Shown here in pieces: positions 37,291 to 45,415 of a DNA stretch of 64,000 nucleotides. The first letter of the stretch is position 1, and each line of letters opens with the position of its first letter. The notes beneath the pieces are model-generated. The model saw only the letters and a program-made list of their open reading frames with translations, was not told the origin of the DNA and did no database searches. The stretch comes from Janthinobacterium sp. LM6 (lineage in GTDB: Bacteria; Pseudomonadota; Gammaproteobacteria; Burkholderiales; Burkholderiaceae_D): the NCBI RefSeq assembly GCF_002002885.1, contig NZ_CP019510.1, positions 1,736,001 to 1,800,000 on the forward strand. The letters run 5' to 3'. The position numbers were made by a program, and so were the translations under genes.

Positions 37291-37608
37291 ATGCAAACGC
37301 AGATGTCGGAAGAGAAAGAAAAAGACTTGATGTCGATGTACCGCGAGACGCGGCCGCGCGAGTTTTTTGGCGAAAAAAGTAACACCAATCACCTGGCCTG
37401 GAGTTCGCTGGTGGTCTTGCTGGCGCTGGCGTTCTGGCTCGTCGTGGCCCTGGCGGCGGCGGAAAACCAGCGTTACGCACTGGAAACGAAGGTGTGCCAG
37501 GATCGTGTCTTTCCTGCGGAAATCGACACGTCTTGCCTGAAACAGGTCAAGTCGCGCGATCACTGGTGGCAGCACGTGGGCCATGCGCTGGTGAGGATGG
37601 GCGCCTGA
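37291..37608 (+). CDS. Small membrane-anchored two-cysteine protein (HWWQH family), copy 2
   Basis: 105 residues. An N-terminal cytoplasmic part rich in charged residues (SEEKEKDLMSMYRETRPREFFGEK) precedes one helix and then the same domain as 28070-28294: ENQRYALETKVC, SCLKQV and SRDHWWQHVGHAL. Two cysteines and the SRxHWWQHxGxA block are conserved. A DUF2244 gene follows after 74 bases. No named domain is known to me. Confidence 0.75.
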   Translation: MQTQMSEEKEKDLMSMYRETRPREFFGEKSNTNHLAWSSLVVLLALAFWLVVALAAAENQRYALETKVCQDRVFPAEIDTSCLKQVKSRDHWWQHVGHALVRMGA

Positions 37609-37682
37609 GCGGCGCAAGCATATCCTGAAGGACGCGCCGCTGCAGCGATGACGCAGGCGCCCTTCCTGTTGCGGGAGGCGAG

Positions 37683-38147
37683 ATGCCACGCGATACTGCA
37701 CGGGAACAGCCGCAATGGCTGTTTACGCGCCACAGTGCCTTGACGGTGCGCCAGTTGCTGCGCGCCTATGGTGTGCTGTGCCTGTTTTCGACCGCCATCG
37801 CCGCCGCCTTTGCGCTGCGCGGCTACTGGTACATACCCGTCTTTTCATTTGCCGAACTGGTCTTGGTGGCCATTTCCCTGCTGTACTACCTGCGCCATGC
37901 CCGCGACTACGAGCATCTGGCCCTGCGCGACGGCGTGCTGGTCGTCGAGCAGGTGAGCGCCGGCCGGCGCCGGCGCAGCAGCTTTCGTCCCTGGTGCACG
38001 CATGTCGTCGTGCCGGAGGGGCCGCGCCAGCTGATATGCATCAGCTGCGGCAGCACGCATGTGGAGGTGGGCGCCTTTGCCACGCCGGAACGGCGGCGGC
38101 AGGTGGCGCAGGAGCTGCTGGCCTGGCTGCCGCCATTGGAACCGTGA
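37683..38147 (+). CDS. DUF2244 domain membrane protein
   Basis: 154 residues with two membrane helices near 27-45 and 50-67 and a soluble tail (HLALRDGVLVVEQV, FRPWCTHVVV, GAFATPERRRQVAQEL), matching DUF2244. In many beta-proteobacteria this domain lies near cytochrome oxidase genes, with no proven role. Here the neighbour is the second HWWQH paralogue. Confidence 0.85.
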   Translation: MPRDTAREQPQWLFTRHSALTVRQLLRAYGVLCLFSTAIAAAFALRGYWYIPVFSFAELVLVAISLLYYLRHARDYEHLALRDGVLVVEQVSAGRRRRSSFRPWCTHVVVPEGPRQLICISCGSTHVEVGAFATPERRRQVAQELLAWLPPLEP

Positions 38148-38160
38148 GGGAAGCCGGCCT

Positions 38161-38643
38161 TTACTTCGGGCCGTAGAACTGGAACGTTTGCACCACCAGC
38201 AAGGTGGTGGGAAAGCCGGTGAGCGTCTTGAATTCCTTCGCGCCCGTGATCTTGTAGGCGCCGGCCTGGAACGCTTCGCCTTCCTTCCAGCTGTGATCCT
38301 TCATGGCAAACTGCAGCAGGCGCTTGTCGTTGTAGCGGTAGCTGAAGATGGTGTAGGCGCCGACGCGGCTGGTGACAATAAAGCGTTCATCGCGCTCGTC
38401 GGCGATGAGCAGGATGCCCGGATAGCGGCTGATGCCCGCCTCCTCGTTCTGGATCCTGAGGATCACATCCGTAAAGCTGCATTCGGCGTCGCGGATCTTG
38501 TCGCGCTTCGTGGCGATCTGCATGACCTCGTCGTAGCTCTTGCCATGCGTAATCGACCACGACGGCGCGTCGCAATAATTGGCCGCGCTGGCGTTGGCTG
38601 CGCACAGCAGCAGACAAAGGGTCGTGGCAGTAATGGTTTTCAT
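38161..38643 (-). CDS. Hypothetical secreted protein
   Basis: 160 residues with a signal peptide ending at ASA (about residue 20). The mature part is a beta-rich domain with two cysteines (NYCDAPSW, DAECSFTDVILRIQ). No family is recognised. It starts 127 bases from the end of the aldo-keto reductase gene on the same strand but shows no clear operon link. Confidence 0.65.
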   Translation of the reverse strand: MKTITATTLCLLLCAANASAANYCDAPSWSITHGKSYDEVMQIATKRDKIRDAECSFTDVILRIQNEEAGISRYPGILLIADERDERFIVTSRVGAYTIFSYRYNDKRLLQFAMKDHSWKEGEAFQAGAYKITGAKEFKTLTGFPTTLLVVQTFQFYGPK

Positions 38644-38729
38644 GGTGCCTGGCCGCGGGCAGAGATGTTGTGAAGCCGGCAGTCTAGCGCCGGACCGCCG
38701 GCTTCACAAGCACCGCGGGGAGCGCGTGC

Positions 38730-39770
38730 TCAGACGGCCCGCGACGGACCTTCCCACAGATTGATATGGCCTTCGCGCGCCTGCACGTCGATGGCGGCCA
38801 GCTCGTCGGCCGTGAACGATAATTGCTGCAGTGCGGCCACGTTTTCGCGGATTTGCGCGCTGCTGCTGGCGCCGATCAGGGTCGAGGTGACGCGTGGATC
38901 GCGCAGCACCCAGGCCAGCGCCATCTGCGCCAGGGTTTGTCCCCGCTGCGCGGCGATCTGGTTCAGCGCACGCACGCGGGCCAGGTTTTCCGCGCTCAGG
39001 TGTTTTTGCAGCAGCGAGCCGCCGCCGGGGCGGTTGACGCGGGCATCCTGCGGCACGCCGTCGAGGTATTTGTCGCTGAGCAAGCCCTGCGCCAGCGCCG
39101 TGAACGTGATGCAACCCATGCCTTCTTGCTGTAGGGTATCGAGCAAGCCGTCTTCCTCGATCCAGCGGTTGAGCATGTTGTAGGCTGGCTGGTGGATCAG
39201 ACACGGCACTTTCCACTCTTTCAGCAGGGCGGCCGCCTCGGCCGTCTTTTGCGGCGAATACGACGACAGGCCCACGTACAGCGCCTTGCCCTGCTGCACG
39301 GCGGTGGCCAGCGCACCCATGGTTTCTTCCAGCGGCGTGTCGGCATCGTAGCGGTGCGAGTAAAAGATGTCGACGTAGTCGAGGCCCAGGCGCTGCAAGC
39401 TCTGGTCCAGGCTGGCCAGCACGTATTTGCGCGAGCCGCCGCCCTGGCCGTACGGACCCGGCCACATGTCCCAGCCTGCCTTGGTGGAAATGATCAGTTC
39501 ATCGCGGTACGGTAAAAAATCGTCGCGCAGCAGCTTGCCGAAATTGCTTTCTGCGCTGCCATACGGCGGGCCGTAGTTATTTGCCAGGTCGAAATGCGTG
39601 ATGCCCAGGTCGAAGGCCGTGCGCAGCATGTCGCGCTGCGAGGCCAGGCTGTTGCTGTCGCCAAAGTTGTGCCACAGTCCGAGGGACAACAGCGGCAGTT
39701 TCAGCCCGCTGCGCCCGCACGTGCGGTATTGCATAGTGTCGTAGCGGTTCTCGGCGGCGTGGTAGGTCAT
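38730..39770 (-). CDS. yghZ: Aldo/keto reductase, L-glyceraldehyde-3-phosphate reductase type (YghZ)
   Basis: 346 residues of the AKR14-like subfamily. Motifs: CGRSGLKLPLLSLGLWHNFGD, THFDLANNYGPPYGSAE holding the catalytic D/Y, ISTKAGWDMWPGPYG, and the phosphate-binding loop in LIGASSSAQIREN. E. coli YghZ reduces L-glyceraldehyde 3-phosphate and methylglyoxal with NADPH. ATG at 39770 is chosen over one 45 bases upstream because the family starts near MTYHAAENRY. Confidence 0.92.
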   Translation of the reverse strand: MTYHAAENRYDTMQYRTCGRSGLKLPLLSLGLWHNFGDSNSLASQRDMLRTAFDLGITHFDLANNYGPPYGSAESNFGKLLRDDFLPYRDELIISTKAGWDMWPGPYGQGGGSRKYVLASLDQSLQRLGLDYVDIFYSHRYDADTPLEETMGALATAVQQGKALYVGLSSYSPQKTAEAAALLKEWKVPCLIHQPAYNMLNRWIEEDGLLDTLQQEGMGCITFTALAQGLLSDKYLDGVPQDARVNRPGGGSLLQKHLSAENLARVRALNQIAAQRGQTLAQMALAWVLRDPRVTSTLIGASSSAQIRENVAALQQLSFTADELAAIDVQAREGHINLWEGPSRAV

Positions 39771-39891
39771 GGCATCTCCTGGTTGAATGAAGCGCCTATT
39801 TTCGCGCAAAATCAAGGTCGGTGCGCGTGCTCCTTGTATGTGGCCGGACGCGCCTTACAATGGGCGTTCAGGAGTCTCGCAAGGAGCGGTC

Positions 39892-41463
39892 ATGGAAATC
39901 GAATTGAAATTGTTGCTGGCGCAGCAAGATGTAGCGCGCCTGCGCGCGCACCCGTTGCTGGCGCAGCAGGCACAAGGAGAGGTGCAGCTGCTGCAGATGC
40001 ACGACATCTATGTCGATACGCCCGATTTGCAGCTGTGCCGCCACCAGGCGGGCTTGCGCGTGCGCCAGGTGGACGGGCGCTGGGTGCAAACCCTGAAGGC
40101 CGGTGGCAGCGTCAACAGCGGCTTGCACAGCCGCCACGAATGGGAAGGCGAAGTTTCCGGGCCGCAACCGGACCTCGCCGCACTGGATTCGGCCATCGGC
40201 CGCAAGCAGCCCATCCGCGCGCTGCTGCGCCAGGACGTCATCCGCGACGCCTTGCAGCCCGTGTTTACCACGCGCATGGAGCGCACCGTATGGCAGCTGC
40301 GCACGCCGCAGGGCGACGAGATCGAATGCGTGCTGGACCAGGGTGTCATCGAAAGCGGCGCGGATGGGGCGAATGGCGCCGTCCGCAGCGTGCCCGTCAG
40401 CGAGATCGAACTGGAATTGAAGCAGGGGCAAGCGGCCAGCCTGTTCGACGTGGCGCTTGCCCTGCTGCAGGACGTGCCGCTGCAGCTGGGCCACATGAGC
40501 AAGGCGGAACGCGGTTACCGCCTCGCGGTGTCACAGCCTCTGCAGGCGGTCAAGGCGCAGCCCCTGGCGCTGGACGCGGCGATGTCGGTGGAGCAAGTGT
40601 TCCTGGCCATCGCCGGCAATTGCCTGGAGCAAATCAGCGGCAACCAGGATGGCGTGGCGGCGGGCGAGGATGTGGAAAGCGTGCACCAGATGCGCGTGGG
40701 CCTGCGCCGTTTGCGTTCGGCGCTGGGCATGTTCAAGTCCTTGCTGGCGCTGCCCGAGGCCTTGAAGGCCGAACTCGACTGGCTGGGCGGCGCGCTGGGC
40801 GAGGCGCGCGACTGGGATGTGTTGGCTGGCAATACCCTGGCGCAGCTCGATGGCGAGGCGCAGGCGGATGCGGCGGCGCTGGCAGAGGCGGCGCACGCGC
40901 AGGCGCGCCTCAAGCATGCGCAAGCGGCCCAGGCCGTCACCTCGGCGCGCTACACGGCTTGCATGCTGGGTTTGCAGCGCTGGCTGCAGGCGCGTGCCTG
41001 GCGCGACAGTTGTTCCGCGCGCCAGGTGCGGCGCCTGGATGCGCGCGTCTCGCCGTTTGCCCGCGCTACCCTGCGCAAGGACCAGCGCCGCCTGGTGAAG
41101 CGCGGCAAGCGCCTGCTGCATGCCACGCCGCTGCAGCGCCACCGGGTGCGCATCGCGGCCAAGAAGACGCGCTACGCGACGGAATTCTTTGCCTCGCTGT
41201 TTGCCGCGCGCGCCGTGCAACCGTATGTGGGGCGGCTGTCGGTGCTGCAGGATGAACTGGGCTGGCTCAACGATGTGCAGGTGGCCGACCGGCTGTTGCA
41301 GCAGTTGCCCGATGTTCAGACTGGCCAGTCCGCCCAGGACGGGTTGCGGCAGCACGCGGCCTTCGTGCGCGGCTACCTGGCGGCGCGCGCGCAGGCGCAG
41401 GGCAGCGATGGCCGCATGCACAAGGCCTGGCGGCGTTTCAAGGCGGCCCGTTTGCCGGCTTGA
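39892..41463 (+). CDS. CYTH-CHAD domain protein (inorganic triphosphatase / polyphosphate-associated)
   Basis: 523 residues. The N-terminal CYTH domain starts with EIELKLLL and carries charged-strand motifs that bind triphosphate and divalent metal; the C-terminal CHAD domain shows EDVESVHQMRVGLRRLRSALGMF and later RVRIAAKKTRYATEFF. The pair occurs in triphosphatases such as YgiF and in proteins bound to polyphosphate granules. The start at 39892 is set by the EIELK hallmark. A pentanucleotide tandem repeat lies just after the stop. Confidence 0.92.
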   Translation: MEIELKLLLAQQDVARLRAHPLLAQQAQGEVQLLQMHDIYVDTPDLQLCRHQAGLRVRQVDGRWVQTLKAGGSVNSGLHSRHEWEGEVSGPQPDLAALDSAIGRKQPIRALLRQDVIRDALQPVFTTRMERTVWQLRTPQGDEIECVLDQGVIESGADGANGAVRSVPVSEIELELKQGQAASLFDVALALLQDVPLQLGHMSKAERGYRLAVSQPLQAVKAQPLALDAAMSVEQVFLAIAGNCLEQISGNQDGVAAGEDVESVHQMRVGLRRLRSALGMFKSLLALPEALKAELDWLGGALGEARDWDVLAGNTLAQLDGEAQADAAALAEAAHAQARLKHAQAAQAVTSARYTACMLGLQRWLQARAWRDSCSARQVRRLDARVSPFARATLRKDQRRLVKRGKRLLHATPLQRHRVRIAAKKTRYATEFFASLFAARAVQPYVGRLSVLQDELGWLNDVQVADRLLQQLPDVQTGQSAQDGLRQHAAFVRGYLAARAQAQGSDGRMHKAWRRFKAARLPA

Positions 41464-41504
41464 GCTTTGCCCAGGCCTGAGGCCCGGCCAGACCGGGCCC
41501 GGCC

Positions 41505-41599
41505 AAGCCAAGCCAAGCCAAGCCAAGCCAAGCCAAGCCAAGCCAAGCCAAGCCAAGCCCGGCCAAGCCAAGCCAAGTCAAGTCAAGCCAAGTCAAGCC
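41505..41599. repeat. Tandem AAGCC pentanucleotide repeat
   Basis: Eleven exact AAGCC copies (41505-41559), a short CGGCC break, then seven copies with AAGTC variants (41565-41599). It fills the gap between the CYTH-CHAD stop and the convergent Kdo hydroxylase stop. Copy number could vary by slippage. A GC-rich hairpin (about 41483-41502) precedes it. Confidence 0.9.
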
Positions 41600-41607
41600 A
41601 ACCCGGG

Positions 41608-42483
41608 CTAGGCCAGCGGGCGTTGCAACCGGTGCTCGAGGATGGCCAGCGGCGACTTGTCGGGGGCGGCCATGGCGCGCACGGGCAGCAGCCAGGTTTG
41701 CTCCAGCGCATGCTGTCCCCGCAGGGCCGCGTGCGATACGGCGTCGCTGAAGACGATCCACGTCTGGCCCGGCGCGAAGGCATGCGTGTGCTGTTCCACC
41801 TGCGCCTGGAAGGCCAGGTCGGCCTTCATGGCGTCGTGCAGCTGCAGCATGTAGTGATCGTAGGCCGTGCGCCGCGACTTGGTGACGTGCAGCCATTGCA
41901 GCAGGGCCGCCAGCACGGGCTGCGGACGCTGCGCGATGGGTAAAAAACGCTGCGCCACCTGCTCGAAGGGCGGGCCCAGCTTCCATACGCGGGGCGCGTC
42001 GCGAGGATGGATGTTGGTGAAGACGCGCAGGATGCGCCGGCCCTGCGTGGGCGAGGAGGGGAAACTGTCGATATGCAGGCGCGTATCGTCCTTGCGCCAG
42101 GAGGTGATGCGGCCGGCGATTTCCACGGGACGGAAGCTGCCCTTGCCTTGTTGCAAGTGGGGCAGGTAGCGGGGCAGCAGGCCGGCCAGCAAGCCCCGCG
42201 TGTGCCGCGCATAGCGCTGCATCAGCGCCGCCAGCAGGGCCGCATCGCAGGCATCGCCGTGGCCGCGCACGCCGCGCACCGGTTCCCAGCTGATGTTCTT
42301 GGCGCTGCTGGCGCTCCCCGCCGCGCCGTTCAGCAGCCCATGCTCTTCCGGGTGCAGGGCGAAGCCCAGGCGGGGCAGCAGCAGCACTTGCCCGTCTTCG
42401 AGGGCTTGCAGCGCCGCCGCCTGCTGCGCGGCGCTGCCGCTGGCGTCCCACTGATCCAGGGAAATATCGATGAGTTTGCTCAT
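41608..42483 (-). CDS. Kdo hydroxylase (KdoO family, Fe(II)/2-oxoglutarate-dependent type)
   Basis: 291 residues of the Kdo hydroxylase family, which hydroxylates Kdo in lipid A to Ko in Burkholderia, Yersinia and relatives. The iron-binding facial triad is likely H137-x-D139 in TRLHIDSFPSS and distal H251 in VFSDAVSHAALRGQ. The RILRVFTNIHP and SWEPVRGV blocks are typical. The downstream kdsB and lpxK at 57.5-59.5 kb belong to the same pathway, though far away. It is convergent with the CYTH-CHAD gene. Confidence 0.85.
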   Translation of the reverse strand: MSKLIDISLDQWDASGSAAQQAAALQALEDGQVLLLPRLGFALHPEEHGLLNGAAGSASSAKNISWEPVRGVRGHGDACDAALLAALMQRYARHTRGLLAGLLPRYLPHLQQGKGSFRPVEIAGRITSWRKDDTRLHIDSFPSSPTQGRRILRVFTNIHPRDAPRVWKLGPPFEQVAQRFLPIAQRPQPVLAALLQWLHVTKSRRTAYDHYMLQLHDAMKADLAFQAQVEQHTHAFAPGQTWIVFSDAVSHAALRGQHALEQTWLLPVRAMAAPDKSPLAILEHRLQRPLA

Positions 42484-42561
42484 GGCATAAACGGAAAGAC
42501 CTCCGAGTGGCCAGTATGGGTGATTACCGCCCGCTCGCGTTTGCGCTAGCGCAGCTTCAGT

Positions 42562-42933
42562 TCACAGTTTGCTGTTCTGGCAGCCGGCGCTCACGCATTC
42601 GCGCACGCGGTCCTGCAAAAATTGCGCGCGTTCGATGGTGGTCTGGGTGGCGCAATCGAGGTTCACATAGAAGCCCGAGGATTCGCGTTTCGAACAGTTC
42701 TGGTTGCGTGCGCTGATCCACGCCAGCTGGCCCGCTTTCAGCTTTTGCTTGCCGCTGGCATCGAGCTGGGAGCTCAGTTTCTTGTAGTTGGCGTTGAGTT
42801 CCTTGTCCGCTTCCTGGTACACCTTGTTGAGGCAATACAGGCCGTCGAAGTCATTGCGCGGCGTGTCGCAAGCGGAATTGGCGAAGGCGGAGCCGGAGGC
42901 AAGGACGAGCAGGGCAAGCATGAATTTTTTCAT
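42562..42933 (-). CDS. LprI/DUF1311-like secreted protein
   Basis: 123 residues with a signal peptide (MKKFMLALLVLASGSAFA) and six cysteines across the mature domain: SACDTPRNDFDGLYCLNKVYQEADKELNANYKKL and AWISARNQNCSKRE are typical of the LprI-like (DUF1311) family, some of which inhibit lysozyme. It stands alone on the minus strand. Confidence 0.85.
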   Translation of the reverse strand: MKKFMLALLVLASGSAFANSACDTPRNDFDGLYCLNKVYQEADKELNANYKKLSSQLDASGKQKLKAGQLAWISARNQNCSKRESSGFYVNLDCATQTTIERAQFLQDRVRECVSAGCQNSKL

Positions 42934-43064
42934 TGTTTTCTTTCAGTAAGTAGGAGAGGGCAGGGCGCATGGAGGAACGAAGTTCTTGCGCATCTTATAA
43001 CACTCCTGCTGTGGCACCGGTTCGGTTGACGGGAGGCAGCGAGCATGCGCTTTCCGTAGGGACA

Positions 43065-43102
43065 TAAAAAAAGCCCGCGCTCGCAAGCACAGGCTTTTTT
43101 TC
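43065..43102. terminator. Terminator downstream of sodB
   Basis: AAGCC (43071-43075) pairs with GGCTT (43092-43096) around a partly paired GC-rich loop, flanked by A7 on the left and T7 on the right. On the minus strand it lies about 60 bases after the sodB stop. Confidence 0.75.
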
Positions 43103-43162
43103 AAGACGGGTTACTGCGGCGCAGGCCGCGGGCTCGTCCGTTTTACGTTGTCAGGAACGCGC

Positions 43163-43741
43163 TTACGCGAAGTTCTTGGCAACGAAGTCCCAGTTGACCA
43201 GGCCCCAGAACGTTTCCACGTACTTGGCGCGCAGGTTGCGGTAGTCGATGTAGTAGGCGTGTTCCCACACGTCGCAGGTCAGCAGCGGCTTGTCGCCGGT
43301 GGTCAGCGGGCAGCCGGCGTTCGAGGTGTTGACGATGTCGACGGAGCCGTCGGCTTTTTGCACCAGCCAGGTCCAGCCCGAACCGAAGTTGCCCACGCAT
43401 GACTTGGTGAATTCTTCCTTGAACTTGTCGAACGACGACCATTTGGCGTTGATCGCGTCAGCCACGGCACCAGTAGGTGCGCCGCCGCCGGCCGGCTTCA
43501 TGCCGTTCCAGTAGAAGGTGTGGTTCCACACTTGCGCCGCATTGTTGAAGATGCCGCCCGACGATTTCTTGATGATTTCTTCCAGCGGCAGGTTCTCGAA
43601 CTCGGTGCCCTTGATCAGGTTGTTCAAGTTGGTGACATACGCCTGGTGATGCTTGGCATAGTGGTATTCCAGGGTTTCTTTCGAAATATGCGGCGCCAGA
43701 GCGTCCATTTCATACGGCAGTGGTGGCAGAGTATGTTCCAT
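43163..43741 (-). CDS. sodB: Superoxide dismutase [Fe]
   Basis: 192 residues, the exact length of E. coli SodB. The four metal ligands align position for position: H27 in [11 protein letters not shown]74 in VWNHTFYW, D157 and H161 in [11 protein letters not shown]. The glutamine in AAQVWNH and NW in WGLVNWDF fit the iron form. ATG at 43741 gives the canonical [10 protein letters not shown] start. It works in the cytoplasm. Confidence 0.97.
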   Translation of the reverse strand: MEHTLPPLPYEMDALAPHISKETLEYHYAKHHQAYVTNLNNLIKGTEFENLPLEEIIKKSSGGIFNNAAQVWNHTFYWNGMKPAGGGAPTGAVADAINAKWSSFDKFKEEFTKSCVGNFGSGWTWLVQKADGSVDIVNTSNAGCPLTTGDKPLLTCDVWEHAYYIDYRNLRAKYVETFWGLVNWDFVAKNFA

Positions 43742-43952
43742 GTGATGTCCCTTTGTGGTGAGTGTTCGGAGTCTTCCAGCCTGTGGCCGGAGGGTTGAGC
43801 CAAGCTTGCTTGAAGCAGGCATTCTTGCTGAACGAGCCACTATTGTAAAGCGGATGCGCCATTGCTGCAGATTCCGGCACGCGTCGCGGATGCCGCTGGC
43901 GTAGTGATTCTCGTTCAACCTGAATCGGGTGCCGTGTTCCCCGCCGCGGGCG

Positions 43953-44972
43953 CTATCTGATGCGCCGCGTGGTCTCGCGCACGATCAGTTCCAGCGGCGG
44001 AATGGCCGCCTGCACGGCTTCGCCATTGATCAGTCCCAGCAGCGCTTCGGTGGCGATGCGGCCGATGTCGTACAGGGGTTGGTGGATGGTGGTCAGGGGC
44101 GGCGTCGTGTAGGACGAGCCGGGCAAGTCATCGAAGCCGACGAGCGAGATATCGTCGGGCACGCGGATGCCCTTGCGGTACAGGCACAGGCGCACGCCAT
44201 AGGCGGACAGGTCGTTGGCGGCGAAGACGGCGCTGAACTGCTGCTGCGTATCAAACAAATGGTTCATGGCCAGCATCCCGCTTGCTTCGTGGAAATCACC
44301 TTCCACCATCAGCTTCGGATCGATGGCGATGTCCGCTTCGCGCAGCGCGCGCTGGTAGCCCGTCAGGCGCTCGGCCGCGTCCGTGTTGTTGGCGGGGCCG
44401 GCCACGAAGGCGATGCGCCGGTGGCCCAGTTCCACCAGGTGGCGCACGGCCAGGTAGGCGCCGTATTCGTTGTCGAGCTTGAAGCCGATGGCGCTTTTCG
44501 TCGCGAGCAGGCGGCCGGTCGAGACGATGGGCCGCTGCTGCGAGAAATCAAGCACGCTCTCGTCCGAGATACGCCCCGACAGCAGGATGATGCCGTCAAC
44601 CTTTCTTGCCAGCAGCAGGCGGATGCGATCCGCCTCTTCCTGCGCATTCCAGTGTCCGCTGACGATGACGGACGCATAGCCCGTGTCTTTCAAGCCGTCG
44701 TCCACGCCGCGCAGGCTTTCGTCGAAGAAGGGGCTGGAAATATCCTGCACCACGATGCCGATGGTCATCGAGCGGCCCTTTTTCAGCCCCTGCGCCATCT
44801 GGTTCGGCGCGAATTTCATGTGCGCAATAGCCGCCAGCACGGCGTCGCGCTTGTCGTCGGAGACCCTGGCCGTGCCATTGAGGATGCGCGAGACGGTGCT
44901 GGGCGACACGCCGGCCTGGCGTGCCACGTCGAGCAGGGTGGAAGGGGGAGCAGCGTGGGCGCTATCGTTCAA
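43953..44972 (-). CDS. LacI family transcriptional repressor of the beta-glucoside locus
   Basis: 339 residues. The N-terminal HTH ([32 protein letters not shown]) is followed by a sugar-binding domain ([23 protein letters not shown] region, [15 protein letters not shown]). Three TGAAAAC-type palindromes lie between its start and the divergent transport operon; one is 40 bases before its own start, so autoregulation is likely. Effector: probably a beta-glucoside such as cellobiose, inferred from the GH1 enzyme. Confidence 0.93.
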   Translation of the reverse strand: MNDSAHAAPPSTLLDVARQAGVSPSTVSRILNGTARVSDDKRDAVLAAIAHMKFAPNQMAQGLKKGRSMTIGIVVQDISSPFFDESLRGVDDGLKDTGYASVIVSGHWNAQEEADRIRLLLARKVDGIILLSGRISDESVLDFSQQRPIVSTGRLLATKSAIGFKLDNEYGAYLAVRHLVELGHRRIAFVAGPANNTDAAERLTGYQRALREADIAIDPKLMVEGDFHEASGMLAMNHLFDTQQQFSAVFAANDLSAYGVRLCLYRKGIRVPDDISLVGFDDLPGSSYTTPPLTTIHQPLYDIGRIATEALLGLINGEAVQAAIPPLELIVRETTRRIR

Positions 44973-45012
44973 GGTGATTCCTGGGTATCAAGATGGCTGG
45001 TCGTCAGTGCTC

Positions 45013-45026
45013 TGAAAACCTTTTCA
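45013..45026. promoter_or_regulatory. LacI-family operator O1 (near lacI start)
   Basis: TGAAAACCTTTTCA, one base off the perfect palindrome of the other two sites. It lies 40 bases upstream of the repressor start codon, consistent with autorepression. Confidence 0.65.
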
Positions 45027-45199
45027 TTGAAAGATTACCATAAATGGCCGATAGCGCTACACGCCGGGGCAGGTCGATGTAGCTCGGCTTAGCCCGCAGG
45101 GCGTAAGCCGACACGGCGCGGCCGACAATGCGCAGGAACCATGCCTTTGCCGCCAACCATGCGTCGGATGACGCGCCAGGCGCTAATCCGAGCTATTCT

Positions 45200-45213
45200 T
45201 GAAAACGTTTTCA
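45200..45213. promoter_or_regulatory. LacI-family operator O2
   Basis: Perfect palindrome TGAAAACGTTTTCA in the middle of the divergent gap. Together with O1 and O3 it could support repression by DNA looping. Confidence 0.75.
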
Positions 45214-45326
45214 CAAAAAACAACAGCCCACCCGGAAGTCAGTATTTTCGCCTCTGTCATAGGAGAACACGCGCCGCGGCATGCCGCCTGCCACGCTCCC
45301 CTCAATAAAAATGACAACTTTTTCGG

Positions 45327-45355
45327 TTGACTTGATTTTCTTTGCGGTGTTAAAT
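45327..45355 (+). promoter_or_regulatory. Sigma-70-type promoter for the sugar operon
   Basis: TTGACT (45327-45332), a 17-base spacer and TTAAAT (45350-45355). A start near 45362 would put operator O3 at about +6 to +20, a position that blocks transcription when occupied. Confidence 0.6.
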
Positions 45356-45367
45356 GGACATATGTTG

Positions 45368-45381
45368 TGAAAACGTTTTCA
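45368..45381. promoter_or_regulatory. LacI-family operator O3 (downstream of promoter)
   Basis: Perfect palindrome TGAAAACGTTTTCA, 35 bases before the binding-protein start codon and directly downstream of the promoter's -10 box. Confidence 0.8.
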
Positions 45382-45415
45382 AGATAGAAGACGCTCGATA
45401 ATCGGAGATGAAATA

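Larger units (their letters stand above)
44973..45415. other. Divergent regulatory region (443 bp) between lacI-type gene and sugar operon
   Basis: Contains the three LacI-family operators, a promoter for the plus operon, and no apparent gene. The left part (45050-45190) is GC-rich and unremarkable; the right part is AT-richer. Confidence 0.6.

Noticed and set aside
41373..41611. Leucine/tryptophan repeat peptides over the AAGCC tandem repeat
   Set aside because: Every frame through a pentamer repeat is open; no start signal, no family, and the flanking genes end before it.
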